A DNA stretch of 64,000 bases from Gorsachius magnificus (Eukaryota > Chordata > Aves > Pelecaniformes > Ardeidae). Shown one piece after another: positions 48,943-62,100 of the stretch. Location of the stretch: contig CM067082.1 of NCBI GenBank assembly GCA_034008185.1, forward strand, positions 55,449,586 through 55,513,585. Direction: 5' to 3'. The notes beneath the pieces are model-generated. The model ran no database searches. It saw only the letters and a list, made by a program, of their open reading frames with translations, and was not told the origin of the DNA. The position numbers and the translations under genes were made by a program. Position 1 is the first letter of the stretch. Every line of letters starts with the position of its first letter.

Positions 48943-49727
48943 ATTTTTCATCCTTCTATTTCTTAGCACAGAAGGACTGGAATATTGGGACTTCATGCTA
49001 CAAAAGAGAGAACATTCTCCTTTGACTCAGTGGAGAAGTCTGACAAGTCTACGGACCTGCTCTTTGAAGAAAATTATGCTAAATTTTTACCATGTATTAT
49101 AAACTGTAGCTGAATTGAATTCAATGGAGGTAAGCTATCCTGACTAAAGATACTTTCTTGAATTCTCCAGATGATGAGAGGTCTCTGCCTCTTCCAAGAT
49201 CAAACTCTCAAGCAAATTTTGGTCCCAGAGATAGGAACGAAACATTTGTCATGACCTTCATTGTTTTTTTTTTCCTCTTCTCAGAGAATTGTTAGTTAAT
49301 GTTTAAAGGCAGCATTGGGCATGAAGGTTTACACAGAGAACAAAAGAGCTCCTTCTTGACTCTAGGAACCTGCAGTCTTATTGATGAAATGAAAAAAGAA
49401 AGCAAATGATGAAATTTTGGCAAAAGGTTGGAGCAATGATGAAGAAGGCATTGAATCAGGTAAGTTTTTTCATTCTATAACGTGGTCCCTTTTTTCAGTT
49501 GTTTAAACAGGGAATGATGGTTGGATGACTGTTGAACATAGGGTAGCGATGTCATTACACTGTCTGCTGTAAGTTGACTCTTCATCACTGTTTTTAATTT
49601 TATTGGATTCAGGAAGTAACATTCAGGATATTTGCTGATTTATGACACCAGTATTAACCCTGTCAAACTCATGAAGTCAGATTGATCTAACAGAGATGGT
49701 ATGAATGTTTTAGAACTATAAATAATA

Positions 49728-50700
49728 TAGAATCATAGGATGTTTTGAGTTGGAAGGGACCCCTAGAGGTCATCTAGTCCAACCCCCCTGCAGTGAGCAG
49801 GGACACCGCTAACTAGATCGAGTTGCTCAGAGCCCCATCCAACCTGGCCTTGAATGTTTCCAGGGATGGGGCCTCCACCACCTCTCTGGGCAATCCGTTC
49901 CAGTGTTTCACCACCCTCGTTGTAAAGAACTTCCTCCTTATATCCAGTCTAAACCTACCCTGTTTTAGTTTAAAACCATTACCCCTTGTCCTGTCACAGC
50001 TGGCCCTACTAAAAAGATTTTCCCCAACTTTCCTACAGGCCCCCTTTAAGTACTGAAAGGCCGCAGTCAGGTCTCCCCTGAGCCTTCTCTTCTCCAGGCT
50101 GAACAAGCCCAACTCCCTCAGCCTGTCCTTCATAGGAGAGGTGCTCCAGCCCTCGGATCATGTTTGTGGCCACCTCTGGACCCGCTCCAGCAGTTCCATG
50201 TCCTTCTTGTGTTGAGGGCTCCAGAGCTGGGTGCAGTACTCCAGGTGAGGTCTCACCAGAGCAGAATAGAGGGGTAGAATCACCCTCCTCGACCTGCTGG
50301 CTGCGCTTCTCCTGATGCAGATCAGGGTACGGTTGGCCTTCTGGGCTGCCAGCACACATTGCCGGCTCATGTCCAGCTTTTCATCCACCAGCACGCCCAA
50401 GTCCCTCTTGGCAGGGCTGCTCTCAATCCTTTCTTCCCCCAGCCTGTATTGATACTGGGGGTTACCCCAACCCAGGTGCATGACCTTGCACTTGGCCTTG
50501 TTGAACCTCATGAGGTTCACACAGGCCCACCTCTCCAGCCTGTCCAGGTCTCTCTGGATGACATCCCGTCCTTCTGGCATGTCAGCTGCACCACTCAGCT
50601 TGGTGTCATCTGCAAACTTTCTGAGGGTGCACTTGATCTTGCTGCCTAGGTCATTGATGAAAACATTAAACAGCACCAGTCCCAGTACGGACCCCTGAGG
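49728..50700 (-). mobile_element. Young CR1 copy, strongly 5'-truncated
   Basis: This is a second copy of the same CR1 subfamily as at 25.4 kb, again on the - strand. It begins at the left with one octamer (TAGAATCA at 49,728-49,735) and a short 3' UTR to 49,812, followed by the C-terminal third of ORF2. It stops at 50,700 within the motif B region (ACCCCTGAGG, then unrelated AT-rich sequence), typical of incomplete reverse transcription. From the last octamer the two copies are collinear for 965 bases with equal length. In the first 240 or so aligned bases I counted about 16 differences by hand. They are separate insertions, not a segmental duplication, because the flanks differ. Confidence 0.95.
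49813..50700 (-). pseudogene. CR1 ORF2 C-terminal remnant
   Basis: The frame 50,158-50,676 includes the reverse transcriptase FADD box (50,605-50,616), [10 protein letters not shown] and [13 protein letters not shown]. It then breaks at ERVQRW because one base is missing near 50,172 relative to the other copy. A second change, one extra T near 50,129, restores the original frame, which continues with [15 protein letters not shown] to the stop at 49,813 (C-terminus [13 protein letters not shown]). The two frameshifts compensate, leaving about 14 altered residues in between. The endonuclease and the N-terminal half of the RT are absent. It is non-functional. Confidence 0.92.
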
Positions 50701-53700
50701 CTATGTAGTAGCTAGCTTAATATTTTTTTGATTGTTTAATGTATTCAAGTGCTATATAATCTACACTGTTTTTTCTGAAGATTTTACACTGAAAACTAAA
50801 GGTTTTATTGAAAGTTATTCTTAAACTCTTCTTTTCTTATTAAAATGAGAAATTAGGCTTCCCCCAATTTTTTTTTTTTTTATTACCTCTGTCTATTGCT
50901 TTACTTGCAACCCTGTGGTGATATTTTCAGGAAGGAGTTCTAATTCCTTCAGCTTACATTTTTAATTGCTTTGTTTAAGCCCATTGCACTGGTTTGTGGA
51001 AAATGTCAGATGTCTTTCCCAAATATCCACATCAAGACCATTGTCACTGAGTCAATTAGGAAAGAGTCAGTCCTGTTCTTTTCATCAGAAGTCTTGAGCC
51101 TTCCCAAATTTAGTTCAAAATCTGACACCTCAAAGCAGGCTTTGAGAGTATTAGAGAAACATGAGGTGACACTACCCTGGCCACCACTCTTGGAGAGCTG
51201 GGTCTCATGTGTCAGTAGGTTTAACAGGGATGGTGTGATTTCCACAATTATAACTTGTTTTAAATGTTATTTTATAATAGTATTAATTCCTGCTGGGAGA
51301 ACACTCTTGTTCCTGTATTAATATGTTAAAATGTAATTGTTTTTCTACTTGGCAATGTAATAGCCAGTTCTAAACTGCCATATACTGTTTCAAAGGTACA
51401 GAATGTTTGCAGTTAAAAATAACATAGTTTAACTGATTTCAAAATCTCAGCACCAAGACCAAATCAAGTAGTCAGTGTTTATATAAACATGACAAAATTC
51501 ATCCTACAGATGTACAAACTTACTGTCGATTTCTGTAGGAGCTGCATATATGAATCTGGGGGCGGGCTATGTTTGATGCGGGCTTGGGCTGGTGTGAATA
51601 GGAGCCTCTATTATTCTTATGGATGTTAAATTGGAGAATTCAATATTGCCTCTGTATGGGTATGAGATTTTGGTCAGCAGTTCTCATGTGTGTGAGCCCA
51701 GGCCTCCATCTTTATGTATTTGTAAAGCAGTCTAGAGGCCCTGGCCCGGCAGATTCTCAGCCCTTAGCTCTTGAGTGCTCTCTGGGAGGAGACCAGCAGG
51801 AGCAGGGCCAGCTTGGATCCTCATGGAGGAGGATGCTAATTCAAAGCCTTTGAGGACAAACTTTACTATCCAAGGAAGAGTCACAGAAGAGACTTTGCAT
51901 AGCTGCAAATGTGGGGTAGGACACAGGGAACACTGTGCTGTAGAGAGCTCCTGAGAGAGGTCCTAGAGTGGGGAGGAGGGTTCTTAAGAGGGGTCTGAGC
52001 TGGGCTGTCCCTAACTTGCAGCTGGTAGCTGGATCCCCAGTGGGGGGAAAGCAGCTGCTGCATGGCTGCTGCAGCCTGCAAAAGGACGAAACAGCTGCAG
52101 AGTCGCTCTGCAGCCAGAGGTAACCCTAAGGATTTAGCCCAGCTGTGAGCAGGAGGCAGAATTTCCCTCCAGGAGATGCATAAAGTGCAAGCTGGCTGAA
52201 TCGCAGTTGCTCTGGAAACCGTTCTTTGAGTCTCTTTACTCTAGTAAGTGTAATTTCTCAATCATAACATTACACCAATAATGTTTCGGGGTTTAATATC
52301 CATTTTTAAAGCCAAAAGAGAAGGGGGAAAGCAGAATTATGACTGATTGAACATTCAAATAAGTGAACTTATATTTACCTGAATATATAATGTGTCATTA
52401 ACATTAATAGGCACTGTACTAATCTTTATTTGAAGGACTAATTAAAATAACTGCAAATGCATGCATTTGATGGTATGGATGTCTAGCCACATTTTCTAAA
52501 ATGTCTTCCATTTTGCCTTGGGGTTGAAATCCATGCAAAATCCACTCATGAGGCTTGAAAAACAGTCTCAGTGGAACAACAGAACCATGGGATATTTTAA
52601 GGGACATTTCCAAATCCTGTTTAAACCAAAATATATGTTTATAAAACAAGCTATTAAAAACAGCATAAATGCTTAGATGTTGTTTCTAAACTCATGCGTA
52701 GCTCCTTTTTTTATTCTTATAAGAATAAAAAGTCTCCTTCTATATGTCTTGTAGCTTGCACAGTGTTTTACTGTTTAAAATAACTGTTCTTGTAAGCAAA
52801 ATGAGGCTGGTGGGTTGTCCTTTTTTCTATACAGAAGGAAACAGCAGTAGCATCAAAATGACAAAGCAATAATCATCAAAAGCTGCGTGAGATTATTTTT
52901 TTTTTTTTTACAGCTGTTAGAGGGGATAAAGCTCTTGTTGGAAGCAAAGCAAGGAAATATTCTGGAGGGGATAAATATCCATGGGAACATCTGTCTCCAA
53001 GTGAATGAAGGCAGAAGGCAAAGACACTGGACATGTACTGTTGGTAGAATTGGTTCATTGATATTTAGGAGGGATGATTTCTGGTTTTATAAAGAATGAA
53101 GAATCTTAGACAAAAGGAAAGCTCATATTGCAGCAGCAAAAGCTCCGATTTTTTGATGACAGGTTAGGTGGGTGACAGATTAGTTGAGAGAGTCAGAAAG
53201 GTTTTAAAGTATCTAGTAAAAAGGAGAGAACGGAGCAATCACCAAAACACCGCATCTGATGCCTAATAGACCCAAGGACTCCGGGCCATGTAAGGTACAG
53301 CTGGATTTGTAGCATTTTTTTTATTGCTGATGCCAAGAACGTAGATAGTAATCAAGGTGCTTTGGAGATGTCCAGGAACTGATGAAATATGGTTGGGTCA
53401 GTGTTAGTAGACTTGAGTGATATGTTTTTTCTGACTAGGTTTTATGGATAGTGATTACAGTTTATTCTATAGGGATAAAATTGGAGGAAAAGCCGTTACT
53501 GATTCAGACGCACAGGCAATTTAGAGTCACGAGGCCCAGATTCTTGTGCACTACAGTTCTGACTAGTAAAAACTAAAGGTGAGGGACCTGTGAGTGGCTG
53601 TTACAGATTACCAGATCTCAGGGCAGATTAGGACAGGAAAACTAGTTCTTGAACATCCATACCTAACACTTAGGACAAGAAATGTGTGTTCTGGTGGATG

Positions 53701-54376
53701 GCCCCTTTAGTGTACTCCTGACCATGGTGGAGTTCCAGGCTGGCCCAAAGGACCATGATGATCTCCATTTGTGGACAGGCCCCCCCAGCCTTCACATGCT
53801 TACTGCCTCCCTGCTCACATATGCTGCGTCTGAGGAGGATGCCCAAAACAGGGGGAATCCCAACAGGAGACATTCATTTTGTGCAAGAAACTGGGGGGAA
53901 TCTCTGGTAACACATTTAACAGAAAGACATTTTAGTATGCTGAAGTTTTACAACTCTTTTGATGTCCAACCGTTTTATCTGAATATGTATGGGGTAGTAT
54001 CCCAAAAGACATATTTAGCCACTGCAAATAATGTACACAAGCTCTTCTTTGCAATGGCCATGTGTGGTGGTTTAACCCATTGCTGATAAATTACATTTCT
54101 AGAGATTTCTCTCCCTCTCTCTTCCACTTTCATGGATGTGGTAGTGTAGAGGTGATTTGAACAAGTGGACTTTTTTCCACTCAGACACTTCAAACTGTGT
54201 TTAACAATAAAAGGAAAGGGGAAGGTTGCCTTGGATTTTCATGACACACTGCAGTGTGCTGAAAAATAGTCATTTCAAGGACAGGTAAACATAAAGAAAT
54301 AAAGTGATTCTGCTGATGCTTTGCTTCTGGCAACAAAAGTTTGGCTTTCCTGGTGAGCAGAGACCAAATACTTGGA

Positions 54377-54392
54377 TTTTTTTTTTTTTTTT
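54377..54392 (+). repeat. Poly-T run
   Basis: Sixteen thymines. No retrogene body was recognised on the - strand beyond it. Confidence 0.9.
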
Positions 54393-56838
54393 AAGGCTTG
54401 TAATCTCAGGCAATTTAAAGCACAGATTTGACTCTGACATGTATTTATTTGTTCAGCTAAGTAAGCTTTGTCATAGAATCTCTAGACTTCAGAAGGCTAT
54501 GTAGTTGTAGTGCTTCATATATATATCACTTCAGGTGATTCAACTAAGGCAATTTATGATGTCTAATGACTACTTGGAAAGATATTAAAAATTCTCATTG
54601 TTCAGGAAAAAAATGCTGGGCTTTTTGGGTGGATTTATATAATCTTAACAGATCTTCATATATACCTCTGTCCTTTTCTACTTGGATCTTTGTATCCCAT
54701 AAATGACCTTGTCAACAGCTTCCACTGTCTTGACCTCAGCGCTGTGTCCCATCCTGGAGCTTTCAGCAAGTACAAGAGAACCTGAATCCTAATAACAACT
54801 TTATGCCTTTGCAGCTATGAGCATGACGTTTGCAGTGACACATGGCAGTGATTCAAAGCACAAGTTTTTGTTAGCTGAGCAGAATATAGTTATCTTCATC
54901 TTCATAGTAGGACAGAGGAACAAGCATGTATTTGTATACATATGGAAAGTGTTCCCTGCTTCTTTAGCATCATTACTTGGGAGTCTCTCTTCCCCCACTG
55001 CAGTTGTCAAAGTTCTTATGCCAAGACCCTACTGCCGCTGTTTTAGACACACTGGGTGGGATTTATTTAATCTAACTGTAATATCTTAAAAACTACATAT
55101 GTAGATCCATTCTAAACATTTGTCTGAGGTAAGCTTCACTTAAAGTTTACATTTCTTTCCATTCTCTGTTGCAAGACACAGGACAATTAGTGTAAATGTG
55201 TAGCCTTTGATTCATGGCTTGTAGCTAAATGGAGGTGAATCCCAGCCCCTGTTTTCACATGCTCCGTTGCCTGAGCGGCTGCTTGTTTTAGGTCAAAGTG
55301 CAGTTGTTCGTCTTTCAGTGCACCGTTTGTATTTTTCTGGCTCTTAATTACAGTTGCACCGACCCGGGGAGCCTAGTGGCATATTTCTGAAGTACTTGAG
55401 AGAGCACGAAGAGCCTACGCCACCACAGAGCTTCAGGCTGCTGTGTGAAGTGACATCTCAGGTGACAGAAAGAGCACAGCTACCTTAGCACACTGTTGCA
55501 TCCAAGCGGGCAGGGAGTAAGCTGTGCCCTGCTTCAGACGGCTACCAAGGATATATTGCTTCCGATTTTGAAGCAGACTTCCTTGCCAACATCTCAGCTC
55601 TATGCAGTGTGCACCATTACATGGTGTAGACCGCACCTTTATGCCCAGCAGCTCTATTTTATTCTCCTGTCCCTTCAGTCCTAATAAATCACAACACAAA
55701 AGTCAATGGATACATCAAAACACATATGATCTACAAAAAATAACTCCCCAGTTCCTTGTGCGGTGTATTGCCGCTGATTCCTCCGGAGTTATTCCTGACT
55801 TACACTGCTGAAAACAGGATCTGCCTGCAGATGAGTGGGGGTGTAAATTAGGCCACTGCTATTGATCATATTTTTACCCTTCTTGCATGTACTGATTGAT
55901 GTTTTCTGACAAAGTTTTTCTACCAAAACAAAACGTATTCATGGCTTATTAAGCAACTATGGAAGAGTCTATTTATCCTGTTATTGCTTCCTTATGTTGT
56001 CACATATTAGGCAGCAACATTTCTTCCTCTGAAACACAAGCATCTGTTGGATCCCCACGTGTATCAGGTTATAGTGTAGTTTCTTTGCTAAATAAAACCT
56101 GTTACTGTGGGGTGGGTTTGTTTAGGGAGGTGGGAGGTAGGTCTTGTTATTATGCTTTTGGCTTAATTGTAAAACCTTGTAAAAGGTATATTTATGATTC
56201 CAGCTTAAAGTTGGACTTTGGTCTAGGCACCAAAGTAAAGAATGGTGCAAACTGAGAATCAAGAACTTGTATCCTTTGGGAAAGTAGGTATCTGGAAATT
56301 TTTTTCATCCCTGAAATTGATGTTTCCAAAAAAAAGGAAAACTTGAAAGATTCTTTAATCAGAACCATCAAAATGCTCATTTCAATACTTTCTGCTCCCT
56401 TAATATCTTGAATGGAATTTTCACATTAGAAATTACTGTGGTAAAATCAAAAATGAAGCATTTGAAAAAATTAATATAAAAACCCCCATGTTTGATATTA
56501 TCAGAACACAACAAGAAAATAACTTTAACCTGTTTAAAATTTAGGCAAAACTGGCCCAAACCCAGGAAATTATTTTAATAAGACTGCACTTTCTGATGGA
56601 AAACTAAGTTTATTTTTTCATTCTTATACTTATCCACTTAATTTTTAATATCATGCTGTAGTATTTTTTGTTAGAAAGTAAGAGATATTCTAATACAGCT
56701 GGACTTCTTTTTGTTTTCAATGGACTATAGGTGATTCAGTCTGGAAGGTTAACTGTTGTGATTCTGCTGATTTCTTGTAATCTTTGATGCAAAGCATCAT
56801 TTTAATTTCTGAAAAATATACTTCAGTGCAAGATACAT

Positions 56839-56892
56839 GGAAATAGAAATGGAAATGGAAATGGAAATGGGAGTGTGTGCCTGTCTGTCTGT
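56839..56892 (+). repeat. GGAAAT hexamer and CTGT tetramer microsatellites
   Basis: Five hexamer units (GGAAAT, with the second changed to AGAAAT) run from 56,839 to 56,868, followed by a GTGT stretch and about three CTGT units to 56,892. It is a compound microsatellite. It forces a His-Phe repeat in a - strand frame, which should not be taken for a real peptide. Confidence 0.9.
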
Positions 56893-59130
56893 GGAATGAC
56901 TCTTTTTGTTCATGTAACACGGTACTGGATCCTATCTCAGTAGAATAGGAAAGATCATCTAGTTGATGAGTGTCACTGGAATGTGGGGGAAAAAAGTAGG
57001 TGACAGCTTCTTATTTATCCACTGTGACAGAAGACTTATGGCAAAGTAAACATTTAAAGCACCACTGAAGGAGCAATATTCCTTGTAGGATTAAAATAAA
57101 AATATGTCACCTCTCCTTCTTCCTGATGACTGCAGAGCCCCAAGTGGGATTTCTGAAATAAGATATCATGAAGGTGAGTCAAATGGCTGAACGTTTCTAG
57201 CTTTTACATTTGTTTGTTATGAAATATCCTTATTAATCATAAATTGGTATGGAAGTAAAGTGAGTAAGTTTTTTTTTTTTTATTTGTTTTGAAGGATTAA
57301 CATATTTAGTCCCAAGGCTACCATGTTGTGATTTGAAACAAAGATGAAAATTCAGCCATATGTTGCACAGTTGGAAATGGCTAGCAGAGAGCAAAACATG
57401 TCTTGACCCCAAATGAGGCATATCAACTAGCTGTGACTGAATGTCAGAAGAGATAACATAAAATTGCCATTTTCCTTTAATTTGCAAGCAAACAGTGAAC
57501 GATTTACACTGGGAAGAAGGGAGACTGTCTTTAGAATTCTTAGAGAATTAATTGTAGCACAATGAACAAGGGGCTGGTTTCTTCATCTTCTGCTGGAAGG
57601 CTGGTTTTGGAATAGATATGTCTGATACATGCAGTAAAGCATATGAAAAAACAATCAGGTTCTTTTTTTTTTCTCTTTTGCTAGAGCTTAGACAGCTTTG
57701 AAGAAGGCTGATGTGATGGCTTTGAAGCAGACTGCATACTCCTATGAAATACGGTTCTACAAGACTCTGAAAATGAAACCATAAAAAAGTGATTGCTTGT
57801 TTTTTCCTGAACAGATTTACAGTTGGTTTGCCTCCCTGGCAGGCTGCAGGGGCAGTGGAAGCAACACACTCCAGAGGGGAGCAGTGTGACGCAAGTGACT
57901 TTAGAGAACATCAGCTTCTACAGTGAAGCTTAGTGTGTCCCCAGCAAGCAAAATTAGGAGAAAGGTATGCAACACGATGGCACACACGCACCTTTGCAGT
58001 AACCTAGGAGGTGTGGAAGACCAATTTGGGCTGATTTGCATCTCTCATGCAGCACTAGCATACATTTCTGGAGGAGACTCATCCAGCTCCAGAACTCAAC
58101 TTGGTGCCAAGCCCAGATCAGTCATCAGCTACTCTTCCCATGATGATAAGACAGGGTGCATTTTATTTCTCATGTGAAGAAATGTATTTGCCTGATATGG
58201 AATATCAAATGGACAGTTTGGGTATTGTTATAGAATAAGAGGCCTTTTGAACTCTTCAATAGTGTTTTGGAGTAGATAGGTTTTTTTATATTATTAACTT
58301 AGCTTTTTAAAATTTCCAATCAGAAGCACCTTTTTCAAGAATAGGTTAGAGTAAATATAAATACCCATAATATTACAGTCATTAAAGATTAAATTCAGTT
58401 CATATAAAAATGCAGGTTACTGAGCCAGGCCTTCATTTCTAATAACAAGGATCTGGAATGTATGGGGATTCAAAGGGAAAGGGTAGGAAAGCAGCATAGC
58501 TAGATTACAAATTTCAGGGCAAGTTTTCTTTGCGTTTCTCTCACCCAATTCTAGATTATCTCTATAGATTCTTAGATATGTGACATTTTTCTTTGCTTTA
58601 GTTAAAATAAAAAATTCAGTACCAGAATTATAGCTGTTGCTTTTGTTGGTAATGTGTGAAGAGCAGAATTCCCTTCTCTCTTCCATAGCTTTGTTGATTC
58701 TGCATTGCTATCAATGCTTTCTGTCTGTCCATAAAGTCAGGAAATGTGGTGATGACTCTGAGGAAGTAGAAAGACTGAGTATCAACTGTAAAATTTTTTT
58801 TAAGAGGTGGTTTCCAATTATGTGCCATAAGGAACGTTGGATTTATTTTCCATACTTCCTTTTGGTCTGGTAAATAAACCTTAAAATTTTATTTCTAAAC
58901 CAGAAAATATAGACATTATATATATTATCATATATAGAAAGCAGAAAGTGTAGAAAGTATAGAAATCTGGGTACAGAGTACTTCGGAAATAAGAAGAGCC
59001 CTCATCCCTTAATGTGACTGCCAAGTTCTGAAGGGGATCAAAGTTAATCAGTGTAGCTGAGCAGCACTTGGTGAACCTCTGCAACAGTAGGGCATGGCAC
59101 ATCAATATCTAAGATTAACTGCCAGTAAAG

Positions 59131-59184
59131 ATTATGTCTTCTATACAGAATATGTGTTCTGTACAGATTATGTATTCTGTGTTG
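59131..59184 (+). repeat. Three-copy 18-bp tandem repeat
   Basis: Copies lie at 59,131-59,148, 59,149-59,166 and 59,167-59,184. Each has the form (A/T)TATGT.TTCT.T(A/G)(C/T)AG-like; for example, copy 2 is AATATGTGTTCTGTACAG. Neighbouring copies differ at only a few bases. The length is a multiple of three, so one frame reads a repeated YVF motif, but no gene is supported around it. Confidence 0.85.
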
Positions 59185-62100
59185 AAAGGCTCTTACTCTG
59201 GTATGGTGGAGCTGCTTTGGAAGATTACAAATATTTCATCCCATTTTCATGCTGGAATTCATGCATTAGTATTCCTTTTTTTTTTCATTAATTCTGTTAA
59301 ATTTTTCTTTTCCTATTTTTTCGAGTTTATAACTGTGTATGAAGTCTAGTAGAGCTGAGTGAGATCAGATGCAGGAGTACCACAGACATGGGCAACTGTG
59401 AAACCGAGGAGGAGGCTGAGTTGAAAGTGTGCAAGGGATACGAGGCAGCAGGAGCTGAGCATGTGGCTGGGTTGCAGAGGAAGCTGGGAGCTTTCCCGAG
59501 GGGTGAACCTGAAGAGGCAAGATTATGATCAGCAAAGATTGTAGAAAAAATGCTATTTTCCATTCTTTCTTAAAAGAACATTAAAAATGTAAATTCTTAT
59601 GGCTGGATACAAGCAAGCTTACACAACAGGACAGCAAGACAGGATTAATCAGCGTTGCAGACTATAAACACGCACTTTGGCTTCTGGGCAGCTCATCAGA
59701 AGGAAGCTGTAAAATAAGTTTGGAAGTGAATAAACGCCCCCTCATATGTTTCCATTCTGAGGAGCAGCCTCGAAAACTGAGTGACAGGAGGAAGGTATGC
59801 CCAAAGGCACCACGGGGACAGGTAGTGCTGCCCCATTACACCTCCTGCACGAGGGCAGTGAGGGGTGGAATGGCCCCCCAAACTACTGGGGAGAGAGTTG
59901 ACAGGCTCACGTGGGCTGAGCAGAAAATTGGCATTAACTGCAGCATTGCAGAAGGTTACCAGAAGGCTGAGACTACCCCTAGGCTTGCCAGAGAAAACGA
60001 ATGCCAATTTGCAGGGTCTAGGGACACTCTCGGGGCAGTGAGCTCAGCTCTTCCGCAAAGGGGACAGTATTGTGGTGTATCGGAAAGGATACATCCATTC
60101 AATAAATGACACTGATGAGATCTGAAAGGAGGCCTTCCAGTTGCTCTCAGCTGGAAAGATTTGATTAGGGAGCTGTGAGGAGACGCAGGCTGGAAAGTTT
60201 TATAGCAAAGAATGGCTGACTCTCAAAAAATAGCAAAGAGCAGGTGAAAAGCTATTGTGTTGAGCACAGTGATTATAATAATAATGAGGCTTTAAATCTT
60301 TTTTTATTGTGATCACTCCTATATTTGCTGGCAAAACTCTGCACTACCTGTGATAACAGTTCGTGTCGTGTTTGCTGTTAAAGTAGCAAATGACGACATT
60401 CTTCATCTGCTGGTTTGAAAGCCCAGGAATAAAAAAAGCCCTGCTCTCAGAGGCAATCTACCTTTCACGCTTTATGAAAATGAAAGTAGATTGATTTTTG
60501 TAGAGTCAAGGTCTCATGTATTACTTAGCAAGGGTGATGCCTGCCATCTGTGCTGGGGCAGAGTCAGAGCCTCTGGGGTTGGCAGAAGCAGCCTGGGCTA
60601 AGTACTCTATAATGGATGGTGGAAAGGACCCAGATCTTGGGCCAAGCACAGGAAGGGACCTATAACACCCACCAGCTACATATGTCCTGTGGGGCAGCTA
60701 CAAGATGCTGTTTCCTTCTAGAAATTTTCCTAGGAAAAGAAAGTCAGCTTCATTTTAAGATTAGAAAAAAAAAGAAGGTTTAAAATTAATTAGTAAGGTA
60801 CTGATTTTAGAAAAGATTAGCTGTCCTTACGGCATTTGTCATCATATTACCTTGTTTTGTTGTTGTTTTCTTGATAACTTATTTTCAGATTTCAGTTCAT
60901 GCCAGCTTTTTATATTAAGTAAATTAAAGATATCTTCTGGAGTAGGCCTGCAGAGTGCTGCAGCTGGGCTGGAGATTATTTTTTATGTAAAAAAGGATGG
61001 TGGTACAAAGGACTAGGATTTTGTTTAGCAACGTTGTCTCTACTAGTCACAAACTAAGCTATTTCTGTTAATGTTTGTACTGTGGTCTTTGGGACTATAA
61101 CCCCTTTAGTGGAAAAGAGGCAAACCCATCATTGCCATTTATAAAACCATCTCACATGTTTTAGGTATCTCCAGCTGGAAAACGGAATACTGAATTGACT
61201 TCACTTCATGATTTCATATTTACTCTTTCATACCCATGTGAGGATTACCAGTTTATGGAGGGGACACAATAAAACTGCCAAAAAAACACAGAAAGCTTTA
61301 CAGTAGGAGTTGGAATTCTAAAATTAGGAATCAGCAAACTAAAATATCTTTCAAACGCTTCCTCGATGCAGATACACATCTGAATGAATGAGTAAATACA
61401 GGCAAGTGCAGAGACTCCTAAACCAAGCTGCAGTTACCATGTAGAGTATCCAAATACACAGGAGATCTAAAATGTTTCCCTGATAATATAAACAAAGAAA
61501 AAAATAGCAGTGTTTTTAGAGTAAAAAAAAAAATTAATCTTCAACTATGTGTCACAACTCCAGAATTAATCTGGAGGTATGAAAATGAGAAGACTAACAA
61601 AGACTGTGGCTTCTGTATGCTGAAGCTGTATTGTCATTACTTAATTTATGGCAACAGAATTTTGAAAACAAGACGGTTTGTGAAATGGAGTAGTGAAGTT
61701 AACTGCGAGTAGCAGAGTTATGGCTATACAATGGGAATGGGATAGACGGGCAAAAGGCAGTGAGAAGCTGTTCAGTTAGCAGCATCTTTAGAAGAGCAAG
61801 TCAGTGACAGGCTAACATTTCGCCCGGTCTCAAAAAGAGTGAGCTTTCATATTATGAGTTATTTCCATGTGGTAAGCAGCAAGGCCATTGCATCTACATT
61901 TAAGAGCGTCTGAAATTTGTCAGCTGGGGGAGAGGAGAGGAGGTAAATATTTTTAAGTAGAAGAATGCACACCTTTTTAACAATGTATGGGTGCTGGAAA
62001 AGGATATTAAGTCATACTAAGGCAGTTTTTCATTAATGACAAGAGTGCAGCTTTTTTTCTCATCAGAATTTCATCTGCCAATGGAAACGAGAAACTAAGG

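Larger units (their letters stand above)
38306..49284. other. Unique AT-rich non-coding DNA, no gene recognised
   Basis: I see no gene. Embedded structures are a perfect inverted repeat at 46,105-46,132, a palindrome GTGACACACTGTGTCAC at 43,037-43,053, C- or G-rich tracts at 44,117-44,136 and 46,500-46,526, and (AT)n at 48,929-48,942. The longest frame (40,564-41,010, + strand) has no recognisable family or composition signal. Confidence 0.6.

Noticed and set aside
51540..52260. GC-richer stretch with CTTTGAGTCTCTTTACTC that recalls LTR 3' ends
   Set aside because: No TG...CA termini, poly(A) signal or flanking duplication could be identified.
54062..54080. GTGTGGTGGTTTAACCCA, like the end of an avian LTR on the - strand
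   Set aside because: Similarity stops after about 18 bases and no other LTR landmark or duplication follows.
53682..54086. 134-codon open frame on the + strand
   Set aside because: No family match; judged chance.
56717..56920. His-Phe repeat peptide on the - strand
   Set aside because: It is entirely produced by the GGAAAT microsatellite.
59720..60109. 129-codon open frame on the + strand
   Set aside because: No protein family recognised; no splice context or second line of support.
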